Shown: piece after piece, positions 1 to 8,042 of the stretch
How positions within the stretch are numbered: the stretch's first letter is position 1
How the letters are laid out: every line of letters begins with the position of its first letter
Assembly (NCBI GenBank): GCA_900541975.1
Contig: UQLR01000003.1
Coordinates: 62,001 to 126,000, forward strand
Reading direction: 5' to 3'
From: an uncultured Oscillospiraceae bacterium
Lineage (GTDB): Bacteria; Bacillota; Clostridia; Oscillospirales; Acutalibacteraceae
DNA: 64,000 nt
Notes under the pieces: model-generated
Told to the model about the DNA's origin: nothing
Databases searched by the model: none
What the model saw: the letters and a program-made list of their open reading frames with translations, nothing else
Position numbers and translations under genes: made by a program

Positions 1-1
1 T

Positions 2-550
2 CTTGCCATGCTGTTTCACGATATTGGCAAGCCCGCCGTACAAACAACAGACGCACAGGGGGTTTCACATTACCATGGGCACCCGGCCGTCAGCGCAAAA
101 ATGGCGCGGGAAATTCTTACCCGCATGCATTTTTCCAAAAAGTGCATAGAGCGTGTGGCGATTTTAATCCTGTACCATGATTACCGCTGCGCGCCTGCGC
201 AGCGTGCGGTCAGGCGCCTGCTGCAGAAGACGGGAGCAGATGTTGCGCGCCGGCTTATACAGGTCAGAAGGGCGGATGCCGCCGCCCAGTCGGATTTTCG
301 CCGTACGGAAAAAATCCGGCTCATAGATGCATATGAAGCCACACTGCAAACCGTGCTGGAAAACGGCGACTGTTTTTCTCTGCAAGATCTTGCGGTTTGC
401 GGCGACGACCTGCTTGCATTGGGCATCCCGCAGGGAAAGCAGGTTGGGCTGCTTTTAAACCAGTTGCTCAATGGGGTAATAGAAGGCAGCCTTCCCAACC
501 AAAAGGATATACTGCTGCAAAAGGCAAAGCAGCTTTTTTACAAAGAATAG
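2..550 (+). CDS. CCA tRNA nucleotidyltransferase-type HD-domain protein, C-terminal part
   Basis: The gene enters from the left edge already in frame, so only the last 182 residues or so are visible. They begin just before an HD-type motif (FHDIGKP), followed by a His-rich stretch (HYHGHPAVSA) and a helical C-terminal region. In bacterial CCA-adding enzymes and poly(A)-polymerase-like nucleotidyltransferases, an HD domain follows the catalytic head and neck, and the visible part fits that arrangement. The nucleotidyltransferase head would lie upstream, so the assignment rests on the HD part alone. Another HD phosphohydrolase is possible. The stop codon runs straight into a terminator hairpin shared with the converging malic enzyme gene. 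Confidence 0.6.
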   Translation, partial: LAMLFHDIGKPAVQTTDAQGVSHYHGHPAVSAKMAREILTRMHFSKKCIERVAILILYHDYRCAPAQRAVRRLLQKTGADVARRLIQVRRADAAAQSDFRRTEKIRLIDAYEATLQTVLENGDCFSLQDLAVCGDDLLALGIPQGKQVGLLLNQLLNGVIEGSLPNQKDILLQKAKQLFYKE

Positions 551-590
551 CCCGCGTTCCTCTTTGCAGAGGCAGCGCGGGCGCTTTTAT
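550..590. terminator. Intrinsic terminator between converging genes
   Basis: The arms GCCCGCG (550-556) and CGCGGGC (576-582) pair, with an inner CCTC/GAGG stem, and a short T-rich run follows on the plus strand. It starts at the last base of the HD-protein stop codon. On the minus strand it lies just past the malic enzyme stop, so it may serve both genes. Confidence 0.7.
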
Positions 591-1759
591 ATTCTTGCGG
601 CGCCTGTTTCCCTGGCAGCTTGTGCAACCGCCTGGGCAACGGCGTTGCCAATTCTTTTATCCAGTGCGTCTGGCAGGATATACTCTGCGCACAGTTTCTC
701 TTCGGGGACAAGCCGGGCAATGGCAAGCGAGGCCGCAACCTTCATTTCTTCATTAATTTCAGTGGCGCGGCAATCCAGCGCGCCTCTGAAAATGCCGGGA
801 AAGGCCAAAACGTTATTGATTTGGTTGGGAAAATCAGATCTTCCTGTGCCAATAACGGCGGCGCCCGCACGTTTAGCCGCATCCGGCATAATTTCCGGCG
901 TAGGGTTTGCCATTGCAAACACAATAGGATTTTCCGCCATATTTTTTATCATGGATTCGGTGACAATATTGGGAGCAGAAACGCCTAAAAACATATCTGC
1001 GCCCTCCAGTGCGTCACAAAGGGTTCCCGTTTTATGCTCTTTATTTGTAACGGCAGCCATAAAGGCCTGTTCTGAATTAAGCTCAAACATGCCTTCGCAA
1101 ATGATGCCAAAGCGGTCTACCATAATCAACTGGCGCACCCCCATATTTAAAAGGTGCCTGGCAATGGCGATCCCGGCAGATCCTGCTCCGTTGATTACCA
1201 CTTTAACAGCGCTGATCTCTTTCTTTACAACCTTCAGAGCGTTAAACAGCGCAGCGGCAACCACAATGGCGGTGCCGTGCTGGTCGTCGTGAAAAACAGG
1301 AATATCGCATATTTCCTTCAAACGCCGCTCAATCTCAAAGCAACGCGGGGCGGAAATGTCTTCCAGATTAATCCCGCCAAAACTTCCGGAAATCAGGTAT
1401 ACGGTTTTTACAATATCCTCTATATTTTTGGAACGCACGCAGATAGGAAAGGCGTCTACGTCGGCAAATTCCTTAAAAAGCGCGCATTTTCCCTCCATAA
1501 CAGGCATGCCGGCTTCCGGGCCTATGTCGCCCAGCCCTAAAACGGCGGTGCCGTCTGTCACAACTGCTACAAGATTGTTCCTGCGTGTAAGCTGGAAAGA
1601 TTTTTTATAATCCTGCTGTATGGCAATGCACGGCTCGGCAACGCCCGGCGTATAGGCAAGTGAAAGATCCTTTGCTGTATGTATGGGAACTCTGGATACA
1701 ATTTCAACTTTTCCATTCCATTCGTAATGCTTTTTTAAAGATTCCTTTTGAATATCCAT
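587..1759 (-). CDS. NAD(P)-dependent malic enzyme (oxaloacetate-decarboxylating malate dehydrogenase)
   Basis: Oxidative decarboxylation of malate to pyruvate and CO2 in the cytoplasm. The 390 residues match the short bacterial malic enzyme class. The substrate domain carries the YTPGVAEP motif (Tyr36), the Lys91 region after GLGDIGPEAGMPVMEGK, and the metal-binding ED at 133-134 with DDQHGT at about 158-163. The dinucleotide fold is marked by GAGSAG at 191-196. The ATG at 1759 has an AAGGA site about 10 bases upstream. Cofactor preference cannot be read from the sequence by eye. It is monocistronic and converges on the HD-protein gene. A sodium-pump decarboxylase pair lies elsewhere in the window (54993-56677), but nothing links them directly. 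Confidence 0.93.
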   Translation of the reverse strand: MDIQKESLKKHYEWNGKVEIVSRVPIHTAKDLSLAYTPGVAEPCIAIQQDYKKSFQLTRRNNLVAVVTDGTAVLGLGDIGPEAGMPVMEGKCALFKEFADVDAFPICVRSKNIEDIVKTVYLISGSFGGINLEDISAPRCFEIERRLKEICDIPVFHDDQHGTAIVVAAALFNALKVVKKEISAVKVVINGAGSAGIAIARHLLNMGVRQLIMVDRFGIICEGMFELNSEQAFMAAVTNKEHKTGTLCDALEGADMFLGVSAPNIVTESMIKNMAENPIVFAMANPTPEIMPDAAKRAGAAVIGTGRSDFPNQINNVLAFPGIFRGALDCRATEINEEMKVAASLAIARLVPEEKLCAEYILPDALDKRIGNAVAQAVAQAARETGAARI

Positions 1760-1855
1760 CTTTTACAGTCCTTTCCAATGCAGCGTTACGGCGGTTTGCC
1801 CAAAACGTCCGCTTTCTAAAGTATATAACAAAACGCAGCGGGAGGCAACATGTAT

Positions 1856-1884
1856 TTGACAAAGACCGGGGCGTATATTACAAT
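1856..1884 (+). promoter_or_regulatory. Sigma-A-type promoter of rnpB
   Basis: A perfect -35 TTGACA (1856-1861), a 17-base spacer and -10 TACAAT (1879-1884). The predicted start falls at about 1891-1892, exactly where the P1 helix of the RNase P RNA begins. Confidence 0.85.
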
Positions 1885-1891
1885 AATTACA

Positions 1892-2238
1892 GCGAGCAGG
1901 CTGAACAGCCGCGGGCATATTGCGAAAGCACATGTCCGAGGAAAGTCCGGGCTCCACAGGGCAGGAATAACGGCTAACGGCCGCCGGGGGCAACCCCAGG
2001 GAAAGTGCAACAGAGATATACCGCCTGCTAGGAGCAGGTAAGGGTGGAAAGGCGAGGTAAGAGCTCACCGGCGTCAGGGGAACCTGACGGCCCTGCAAAC
2101 CCTATTCGGAGCAACACCGTGGAAAGACGCATGCGCCGGCCCGGCGCGTCTTTAGGAGGTGGCATTGAGCGCAGGCGGCAACGCCGCGCCAAGATAGATG
2201 GCTGTTCACGACAGAACCCGGCTTACAGGCCTGGTCGC
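1892..2238 (+). ncRNA. rnpB: RNase P RNA (bacterial, type A-like)
   Basis: Catalytic RNA of ribonuclease P, which matures tRNA 5' ends. The hallmark 5' core GAGGAAAGTCCGGGCTCC is present at about 1938, GTGCAACAGAGA at about 2006, and the 3' core ACAGAACCCGGCTTACA ends near 2227. The ends are set by helix P1: GCGAGCAGGC (1892-1901) pairs with GCCTGGTCGC (2229-2238) with one mismatch. The 347-base length and the CGGGGGCAACCCC hairpin resemble the ancestral A type more than the Bacillus B type; this class call is by eye. It has its own consensus promoter and terminator. Small open frames across it are not genes. Confidence 0.95.
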
Positions 2239-2244
2239 ATTTTT

Positions 2245-2280
2245 AAACCGTTCCGGCGTTGGCAGGAACGGTTTTTTATT
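2245..2280 (+). terminator. Intrinsic terminator of rnpB
   Basis: Ten-base arms AAACCGTTCC (2245-2254) and GGAACGGTTT (2265-2274), followed by TTTATT. It lies seven bases past the mature 3' end of rnpB. Confidence 0.9.
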
Positions 2281-2431
2281 GCAGGTTTTCAGATTTTCTA
2301 AAGCGCAGGCAAAAACGTATGGGGCGGGCATATCGCGGCAGGCGCGGGGGCAGGCTTTTCCGTTTTGCAGGGCAACTGCAAAACCCCGCTTGGCTCTCTC
2401 TTTTCCCGCCGCGGTGTAAATAGTATTTTTA

Positions 2432-3919
2432 TCAAAATCCCGTGCCGTTTGCAGATGAATTTGCAAACAGCCCCCGCCTTTCTTTTATAAGCGTATCTTT
2501 TGTATCCCAAAGTTTTTGGGACAGGTCTACATAATAGTTGTGTGGGTTTTCAAAACGCTTTACCTCGTCCCATAAGGTTTCAAGCTGGGATGCGCAATAG
2601 GTTTGGATGCTTTGCAGGGCGGGAGGCGTATAAACCAGCTTGCCATTTTGAAAAAGCTGTACACGCAGCGGGACTGCTTTAAATCCGGTAACGGTTTTTC
2701 TTTTCCATGTAAACTGTGGGTCAAATATTGTATAGGGGGCACGGTCATCGATCTTTTCATCAAACAGCGTTACAACATCTGCAATTGCCTTACCGCTTGC
2801 CGTATCAAATAACCTGTAAAGGTTTTTAAAACAAGGGGTAGTAATTTTGGACACATTGTTGCTGATCTTAATTTTTGGTAAAATATTTCCGTGCGCCTCT
2901 ATTGCACACAGCTTATAAACACCGCCGAACACGGGATCGGAAGAAGCTGTAATCAGGCGTTCCCCAACGCCAAACAGGTCAATCGGAGCGCCCTGCAGGA
3001 GCATATCGCGGATCAGGTATTCGTCAAGCGCGTTGGAGGCGCAAATTTTGCAATCGGAAAAACCGGCCTCGTCCAACATTTTTCTTGCTTTTTTCGAAAG
3101 ATAGGTAATATCCCCGCTGTCAATCCGAATTCCGGCCGGACGAAAGCCTTTTGGAAGCAGTTCTTCATTAAAAATTTTGATTGCATTTGGAACGCCTGAC
3201 TGCAGGGTGTTATACGTATCTACCAGCAGGGTGCAGTTTTCCGGATATTGCTTTGCATATGCGCGAAACGCGTCTTCTTCGCTGTCAAACATCTGTACCC
3301 AGCTATGTGCCATCGTGCCCAGGGCAGGTGTTTGAAAGGCTATATCAGAAAGCACGCAGGAGGTGCCTGTGCAGCCCCCGATATAAGCGGCTCTTGCGCC
3401 ATAAACAGCGCCGTCAAAGCCCTGCGCCCTGCGTGCCCCAAATTCCATAACTGCCCGGCCGCCGGCCGCCCGGCAGATGCGGTTTGCTTTTGTGGCGATC
3501 AGGCTTTGGTGGTTAATGCATAACAAAAGCATGGTTTCTATAAATTGCGCCTGGATAACGGGTCCTCTCACAGTTATAATCGGCTCGTTTGGAAAGACAG
3601 GCGTACCTTCCGGTACGGCCCATACATCGCAGGTAAAGTGAAAATCGGCAAGAAAACGTAAAAAGGCATCGCTGAAAATCTTTTTTTCTTTTAAATAAGC
3701 AATATCCTCTTTAGCAAAGTGCAGGCTTTGCAGATATTCGATCAGCTGTTCTATGCCGGCCATGATCGCAAAGCCGCCGTTGTCTGGAATTTTTCGAAAA
3801 AACATGTCAAAATAGGCAACGGTATTTTGCAGCCCATTTTCAAAATAGCCGCCGGCCATGGTCAGTTCGTAAAAATCGGCCAGCATTGTTAAATTGCGCT
3901 CGTTTAAATTGTGCTCCAT
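2432..3919 (-). CDS. pncB: Nicotinate phosphoribosyltransferase
   Basis: Converts nicotinate and PRPP to nicotinate mononucleotide, the second salvage step to NAD. The 495 residues contain the N-terminal signature TMLADFYELTMAGGY (11-25), the GARRAQG motif (161-167) and a GTMAHS segment (201-206). His205 in that segment matches the regulatory phospho-histidine region of the family. The length is typical of the long Gram-positive form. The ATG at 3919 has a strong GGGAGGG site. It lies 15 bases downstream of a nicotinamidase-like gene, and together the two would convert nicotinamide to NaMN. Confidence 0.95.
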   Translation of the reverse strand: MEHNLNERNLTMLADFYELTMAGGYFENGLQNTVAYFDMFFRKIPDNGGFAIMAGIEQLIEYLQSLHFAKEDIAYLKEKKIFSDAFLRFLADFHFTCDVWAVPEGTPVFPNEPIITVRGPVIQAQFIETMLLLCINHQSLIATKANRICRAAGGRAVMEFGARRAQGFDGAVYGARAAYIGGCTGTSCVLSDIAFQTPALGTMAHSWVQMFDSEEDAFRAYAKQYPENCTLLVDTYNTLQSGVPNAIKIFNEELLPKGFRPAGIRIDSGDITYLSKKARKMLDEAGFSDCKICASNALDEYLIRDMLLQGAPIDLFGVGERLITASSDPVFGGVYKLCAIEAHGNILPKIKISNNVSKITTPCFKNLYRLFDTASGKAIADVVTLFDEKIDDRAPYTIFDPQFTWKRKTVTGFKAVPLRVQLFQNGKLVYTPPALQSIQTYCASQLETLWDEVKRFENPHNYYVDLSQKLWDTKDTLIKERRGLFANSSANGTGF

Positions 3920-3934
3920 AGCGATCCCTCCCTT

Positions 3935-4600
3935 TTATAAAGTTATATTGTCCAAAATTTCAATCCCGTTTTGACGCATATTAAAGTACGCGCAAACGGC
4001 GGAAAAGTCGCCGTTGTGTACAGGCAGGTCAAAGGTGGCGGTAAGCTGTATCGGAACAATAACCCTGCAGCGCCTGTTTTCACGGTTAAAGGCAGCTTTC
4101 AGCGTCAGACAGAATTGTTGTATGCAAAGATCTGTACAACAACCGGTAACAAGAAACGTATCAATCTGCGGATTTTCAAGCAAAAACTGTTGAAACTCCG
4201 GCTCCAGAAATCCATTGGTGGAATTTTTGTCAATCCGCCTGATACCGGGTATGGACTTTAACTCCTGCGTCAGTTCGCTTTCAAGGCTGTCATGCAGGCA
4301 ATGCACGGGATAATCGGAAAATTCCGGTGATTGTCTTGTATGGCTGTCGGCAAATGCAAGAACGGGCAGTTTCCGCTTAATGCAGGCGGCGCAAAATGCG
4401 GCAACCTTATCGTTTATCTGCAGGATCCGCGCGCTGGAAAGGTTTCCTTCTTTGGCAAAGCCATTCACCATATCTACAGCTACGGCTGCTGTTTTTTCCT
4501 TTACAAAACTGTGCAGCGGCAGGGTGGGTGCGTTTGTGAAATCGTCATAAAGCGTATCTAAAAAAGTACAGGATTTTTTTAAAAAAGCTTCTTTTTGCAT
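3935..4600 (-). CDS. Isochorismatase-family cysteine hydrolase, probable nicotinamidase
   Basis: Probable nicotinamide deamidase (nicotinamide to nicotinate and ammonia), 221 residues. The family triad is visible as Asp43 (AVDMVNGF), Lys125 and Cys159 (CCTDLC). The metal-site pattern is also there: Asp86, His88 and His100 in a stretch ending YPVHC. ATG 4600 is preferred over an in-frame GTG at 4609, because AGGTGA lies seven bases before the ATG. The adjacent pncB is what points to nicotinamide rather than another amide or isochorismate as substrate. Confidence 0.82.
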   Translation of the reverse strand: MQKEAFLKKSCTFLDTLYDDFTNAPTLPLHSFVKEKTAAVAVDMVNGFAKEGNLSSARILQINDKVAAFCAACIKRKLPVLAFADSHTRQSPEFSDYPVHCLHDSLESELTQELKSIPGIRRIDKNSTNGFLEPEFQQFLLENPQIDTFLVTGCCTDLCIQQFCLTLKAAFNRENRRCRVIVPIQLTATFDLPVHNGDFSAVCAYFNMRQNGIEILDNITL

Positions 4601-4713
4601 AAAAATCACCTCAGTGCAAAATCAGAAAATTCACTCTGAATAGAGTTAAATGGAAAATAAAGCATTTTTTAGGGTTTAATTTGCATTTTATAAAAATTTT
4701 TTGTAAAATTGAC

Positions 4714-4742
4714 TTGTTTTTTTTCCCTGTAAGATATATAAT
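4714..4742 (+). promoter_or_regulatory. Probable sigma-A promoter of the XRE gene
   Basis: TTGTTT (4714-4719), 17-base spacer and TATAAT (4737-4742), about 55 bases before the chosen start. The upstream region is very A/T rich. Confidence 0.55.
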
Positions 4743-4797
4743 AGCCTTGCTTAGCTGTATTTTATTTGGTTTTAAATGAATAATTGGAGTGGAATGT

Positions 4798-5043
4798 ATG
4801 AGATTGCGTAAACAGGAACTGGGGACAAGAAACCTGGTGGGAGCAAGGGTAGAGGCTGCCCGCAAAAAAAAGGGAATGAAGCAAAAAGAACTGCTGGCCC
4901 AGCTGCAGGTAAATGGCGTTGATATGAATGCCTCTGGCCTGTCTAAGCTGGAAGGGCAAATCCGTTATGTTACGGATGTCGAACTGGTTGCGCTTGCAGA
5001 TATTTTGGAGGTTACGGTGGATTCTTTGCTGGGCAGGGAATAA
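4798..5043 (+). CDS. Small XRE/Cro-CI family helix-turn-helix protein
   Basis: An 81-residue protein that is essentially one HTH domain. The pattern V-x-x-A-R-x-x-x-G-M-x-Q-x-x-L followed by GLSKLEGQ and a VELVALADILEVTVDSLLG tail is the usual SinR/Cro-like fold. ATG 4798 is chosen because TTGGAG ends about eight bases upstream; an in-frame GTG at 4789 overlaps that site. It stands alone between the divergent pncAB operon and the converging MocR gene. Its targets are unknown. No effector domain or partner toxin is adjacent. Confidence 0.85.
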   Translation: MRLRKQELGTRNLVGARVEAARKKKGMKQKELLAQLQVNGVDMNASGLSKLEGQIRYVTDVELVALADILEVTVDSLLGRE

Positions 5044-5072
5044 ACCTTGCCGGTATTCATGATTTGTTTAAT

Positions 5073-6470
5073 TTAAAGCACATCCGTCTGCTGGATGTGC
5101 TTTTTTATTGTGGCTGCAATCATTTCCACTGCGGGGCGGATTTTGTCGCAGGGGATCCCGGAAAATCCAAGCTTAAATGAATGTCCGCGACGTGTCCCTT
5201 GAATAATTCGTATACCCTGCTCTAAAAGTGAGTGGTAAAGCGTTTGACGGTCTATTTCAAACGGAAGTTCTACCACAACGGTCAAGGCTGTTTCCAGCAG
5301 AGTTATGTTTATATCATAGGGAAGATTTTCTTGTAAAGCGCTGCACAAAAGCAGGATTTTTTCCTGATATTGTTTTCTTAAACGTCGCAGATGGCGTTCC
5401 AGCTGCCCGTCCCTGATATATTTGGCAAGGGCAAGCTGTTCAGCTTTTGAGGCGGTTTGGTTATATCTGCCTGCACGCCCGAAAAAGCGTGCGGACAAAG
5501 TCTCTGGTAAAACGGCATAGCCGATTCTGACAGAAGGCAGAAGCAGTTTGGAAAAAGAGCCCAGATAGATTACATGTTCGCTGTCATATCCCTGCAGCGC
5601 AGGTATAGGTCTGGTTTTATAGCGCAGTTCGCCATTGTAATCATCTTCTATAATATAAGCGCCATGGGCCTCTGCCCAATGCAGCAGTGCATACCGCCGG
5701 TTCATTTTGATATGGTTTCCAGTGCGCAGAGAGCCTGAAGGGTTGATTAACAGTAGTTTGGCTTTGCTTGCTTTCAGCGCATCAGGGATAACTCCGTCGC
5801 AGTCGCTGTCTACAGTGACCACATGCATACCGCAGTCGGAGAAAACTTGTATGGCATGAGCTGATCCATCCGCTTCTACTGCTACGGTGGAGCCAGAAGC
5901 GTGTAAAAGACCGCAAATCAAATACAAAAGCGACTGCGTTCCGGCACCAATGACGATATTTCTTTCATCGCCCTGTACACCGCGCACACCGTAACAATAA
6001 GAAGCAAGCGCGCGCCGAAGCTCCGGTTCACCCTGAGGATCGCCATAGGAGGTAATCAGGTAATCGCAGTTTATAACATTGCGTACGTATTTTCTCCATA
6101 ATTTCAGGTTGCTGTTGTCTACATCTACACTTTTGCTGCTGAAATCATATTTTATTATGTTATGAAATCGCGTGGGGTATGTAACAGGCTTTTGCGCTTT
6201 TGTATTTTCCATATTGGGGCAGGGCGGGCTTTGGATAAAAAAGCCGCGCTGCGGCAAACTTTTAATATATCCTTCAATACATAGCTGCTGATACGCGCTT
6301 TCTACCGTAGTACGGCTTAAAGCAAGGTCTTCTGAAAGCCGCCGGATCGACGGCAGTTTTTCTCCCTGCTTAAGCGCGCCGTTTTCAATTGCATTTTTTA
6401 CAGCAGAATAAAGCTGCACATATAACGGCGTGTCCGCTTGTTTTTTCAGGGTTAAAAAATCATAGATCAT
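5073..6470 (-). CDS. MocR/PdxR-type transcriptional regulator (GntR HTH fused to aminotransferase fold)
   Basis: A 465-residue fusion. A GntR winged helix is at about residues 13-80 (KLPSIRRLSEDLALSRTTVESAYQQL). A fold-type I aminotransferase-like domain follows. The PLP-site features are DDY at 276-278 and the presumed Schiff-base Lys308 in GSFSKLLLPSVRIGY. Such proteins sense PLP or an amino-acid adduct and control nearby or remote genes. No vitamin B6 or GABA genes are adjacent, so the target is unknown. It diverges from murD. The start has a TGAGGAA site. Its C-terminus is encoded across a terminator used by the opposite strand. Confidence 0.9.
   Translation of the reverse strand: MIYDFLTLKKQADTPLYVQLYSAVKNAIENGALKQGEKLPSIRRLSEDLALSRTTVESAYQQLCIEGYIKSLPQRGFFIQSPPCPNMENTKAQKPVTYPTRFHNIIKYDFSSKSVDVDNSNLKLWRKYVRNVINCDYLITSYGDPQGEPELRRALASYCYGVRGVQGDERNIVIGAGTQSLLYLICGLLHASGSTVAVEADGSAHAIQVFSDCGMHVVTVDSDCDGVIPDALKASKAKLLLINPSGSLRTGNHIKMNRRYALLHWAEAHGAYIIEDDYNGELRYKTRPIPALQGYDSEHVIYLGSFSKLLLPSVRIGYAVLPETLSARFFGRAGRYNQTASKAEQLALAKYIRDGQLERHLRRLRKQYQEKILLLCSALQENLPYDINITLLETALTVVVELPFEIDRQTLYHSLLEQGIRIIQGTRRGHSFKLGFSGIPCDKIRPAVEMIAATIKKHIQQTDVL
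5075..5106. terminator. Terminator hairpin overlapping the end of the MocR gene
   Basis: The arms AAAGCACATCC (5075-5085) and GGATGTGCTTT (5093-5103) are followed by TTT. It terminates the XRE gene. Its bases also encode the last residues of the converging MocR protein (stop at 5073). Confidence 0.8.
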
Positions 6471-6558
6471 GGCAATTCCTCAAACCGTTCTTTTCGTTTT
6501 ATTTTAGCATTCTCTATGCGCCTTTTCAATGCTGTTTTAGGCGTCTGCGGCATTTTAG

Positions 6559-6587
6559 TTGCTATTTTTTAGTAAAATTAGTATAAT
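6559..6587 (+). promoter_or_regulatory. Sigma-A-type promoter of murD
   Basis: TTGCTA (6559-6564), 17-base spacer and a perfect TATAAT (6582-6587), 39 bases before the murD ATG. Confidence 0.65.
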
Positions 6588-6626
6588 TATTCTTAACAGA
6601 AAACAAACTGAAAGGCAGCGTATAGA

Positions 6627-8018
6627 ATGGATAGCAGAGTAAAAAATTTTCTGAATACGTTAAGCGGAAAAAAAATTGCATTATGCGGCATCGGCAGCAG
6701 TAATTTGCCGCTGCTTGCGCTTTTAAAAAAATATGGCGCACAGGTAACCGCCTGTGACAGGCGCACGGAAAAAGAGCTTGGCGACGTCGCACAAGAGGCA
6801 CGGCGCGCCGGTGCGTCGCTTTCCCTTGGGGAGCGGTATCTTGAAGGGCTGGATGTAGAGATTCTTTTTCGTACGCCTGGTATGCGCTATTATATGGAAG
6901 AACTTATCCGCTTTCGTAAAAACGGCGTGGCGGTTACGTCGGAAATGGAGCTTTTTTTTGATCTTTGTCCCTGCAAAATTATCGCAGTTACCGGGAGCGA
7001 CGGCAAAACCACAACAACATCTATTATTGCGCAGATGTTGCGCGCCGCCGGAATGTGCGTGCATTTAGGCGGTAATATAGGAAAGCCGTTGTTGCCCGAA
7101 ATAGAAACCATTTCCTATAATGATGTAGCCGTGGTGGAGCTTTCAAGCTTTCAGCTGATTTCCATGCGCAAAAGCCCTTCTGTTGCAGTTGTCACCAACC
7201 TGTCTCCCAATCATCTGGACGTGCATAAAGATATGCAGGAGTATGTAGACGCAAAAAAGAATATTGTTTTACATCAAAATGCATTTGGAAGGGCAGTTTT
7301 AAATCTGGATAACGGTATTACCAATGCATTTACAGAAGAATGCAGGGGAATGGTGTATAAATTCAGCTGCAAGCAGCCGCTGGAAAACGGCTGTTACCTT
7401 GATTCGGACGGAAGTATCAAGATGGCGGTTGGCGGCCATACTACAAAGGTGATGGAGCAAGCGGACATACTAATTCCAGGCATGCATAATGTGCAAAACT
7501 ATCTCGCGGCGGTCAGCGCTGTTTGGGGATTGGTGGATAAAGAAACCATACGAGAGGTGGCACGTACTTTTCAAGGGGTTGAGCACCGTGCGGAATTTGT
7601 CCGTGAAGTCAACGGCGTGCGCTATTACAACGATTCAATCGCGTCGAGTCCAACCAGAACCATTTCCGGAACGCTTTCCCTGTATGATCAAAAAATTATT
7701 TTGATTGCGGGCGGTTATGATAAAAATATTCCTTATGCGCCGCTGGGGCCGGTCATTGTGCAAAAAGTAAAACTTTTAATTCTGCTGGGGGCTACGGCCG
7801 ACAAAATTGAAACGGCAGTCAGGCAGGCACAGGGATATTCCGCCGGGAATCCTGTAATTTTGCGGGTAAATACCATGGAAGAGGCCGTTGAGGCGGCGTA
7901 TACGCATGCGCAAAGTGGGGATATTGTATCCATGTCTCCAGCCAGCGCCAGCTTTGACCTTTATAAAAATTTTGATCAAAGGGGTAAGCATTTTAAAAAA
8001 CTGGTTGACAGTTTATAA
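6627..8018 (+). CDS. murD: UDP-N-acetylmuramoyl-L-alanine--D-glutamate ligase
   Basis: Adds D-glutamate to UDP-MurNAc-L-Ala in cytoplasmic peptidoglycan precursor synthesis. The protein has 463 residues, the usual length. It has an N-terminal UDP-binding domain (CGIGSSNLPLL), the ATP loop GSDGKTTT at 123-130, the central SSFQL and NLSPNHLDVH motifs, and the C-terminal YNDSIASSPTRT motif that distinguishes MurD from MurC/E/F. It is not in a dcw cluster here. Instead it leads a run of peptidase and PLP-enzyme genes. RBS AAAGG lies about 11 bases before the ATG. Confidence 0.96.
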   Translation: MDSRVKNFLNTLSGKKIALCGIGSSNLPLLALLKKYGAQVTACDRRTEKELGDVAQEARRAGASLSLGERYLEGLDVEILFRTPGMRYYMEELIRFRKNGVAVTSEMELFFDLCPCKIIAVTGSDGKTTTTSIIAQMLRAAGMCVHLGGNIGKPLLPEIETISYNDVAVVELSSFQLISMRKSPSVAVVTNLSPNHLDVHKDMQEYVDAKKNIVLHQNAFGRAVLNLDNGITNAFTEECRGMVYKFSCKQPLENGCYLDSDGSIKMAVGGHTTKVMEQADILIPGMHNVQNYLAAVSAVWGLVDKETIREVARTFQGVEHRAEFVREVNGVRYYNDSIASSPTRTISGTLSLYDQKIILIAGGYDKNIPYAPLGPVIVQKVKLLILLGATADKIETAVRQAQGYSAGNPVILRVNTMEEAVEAAYTHAQSGDIVSMSPASASFDLYKNFDQRGKHFKKLVDSL

Positions 8019-8042
8019 TTACAATTGCAAAGGATGAAAAAT

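Noticed and set aside
564..1292. A 242-codon plus-strand open frame opposite the malic enzyme gene
   Set aside because: The minus strand encodes a complete malic enzyme with all motifs. The plus frame has no recognisable domain and arises from codon bias.
2041..2060. AGGGTGG suggesting a T-box leader
   Set aside because: It lies inside rnpB and no T-box terminator/antiterminator or downstream synthetase gene follows.
1763..2301. Several short open frames across the RNase P RNA
   Set aside because: The region folds as rnpB with core motifs, promoter and terminator. The frames conflict with it and show no family pattern.
4611..4865. Minus-strand open frames upstream of the nicotinamidase
   Set aside because: They cross an A/T-rich promoter region and the XRE gene, have no RBS and no domain.
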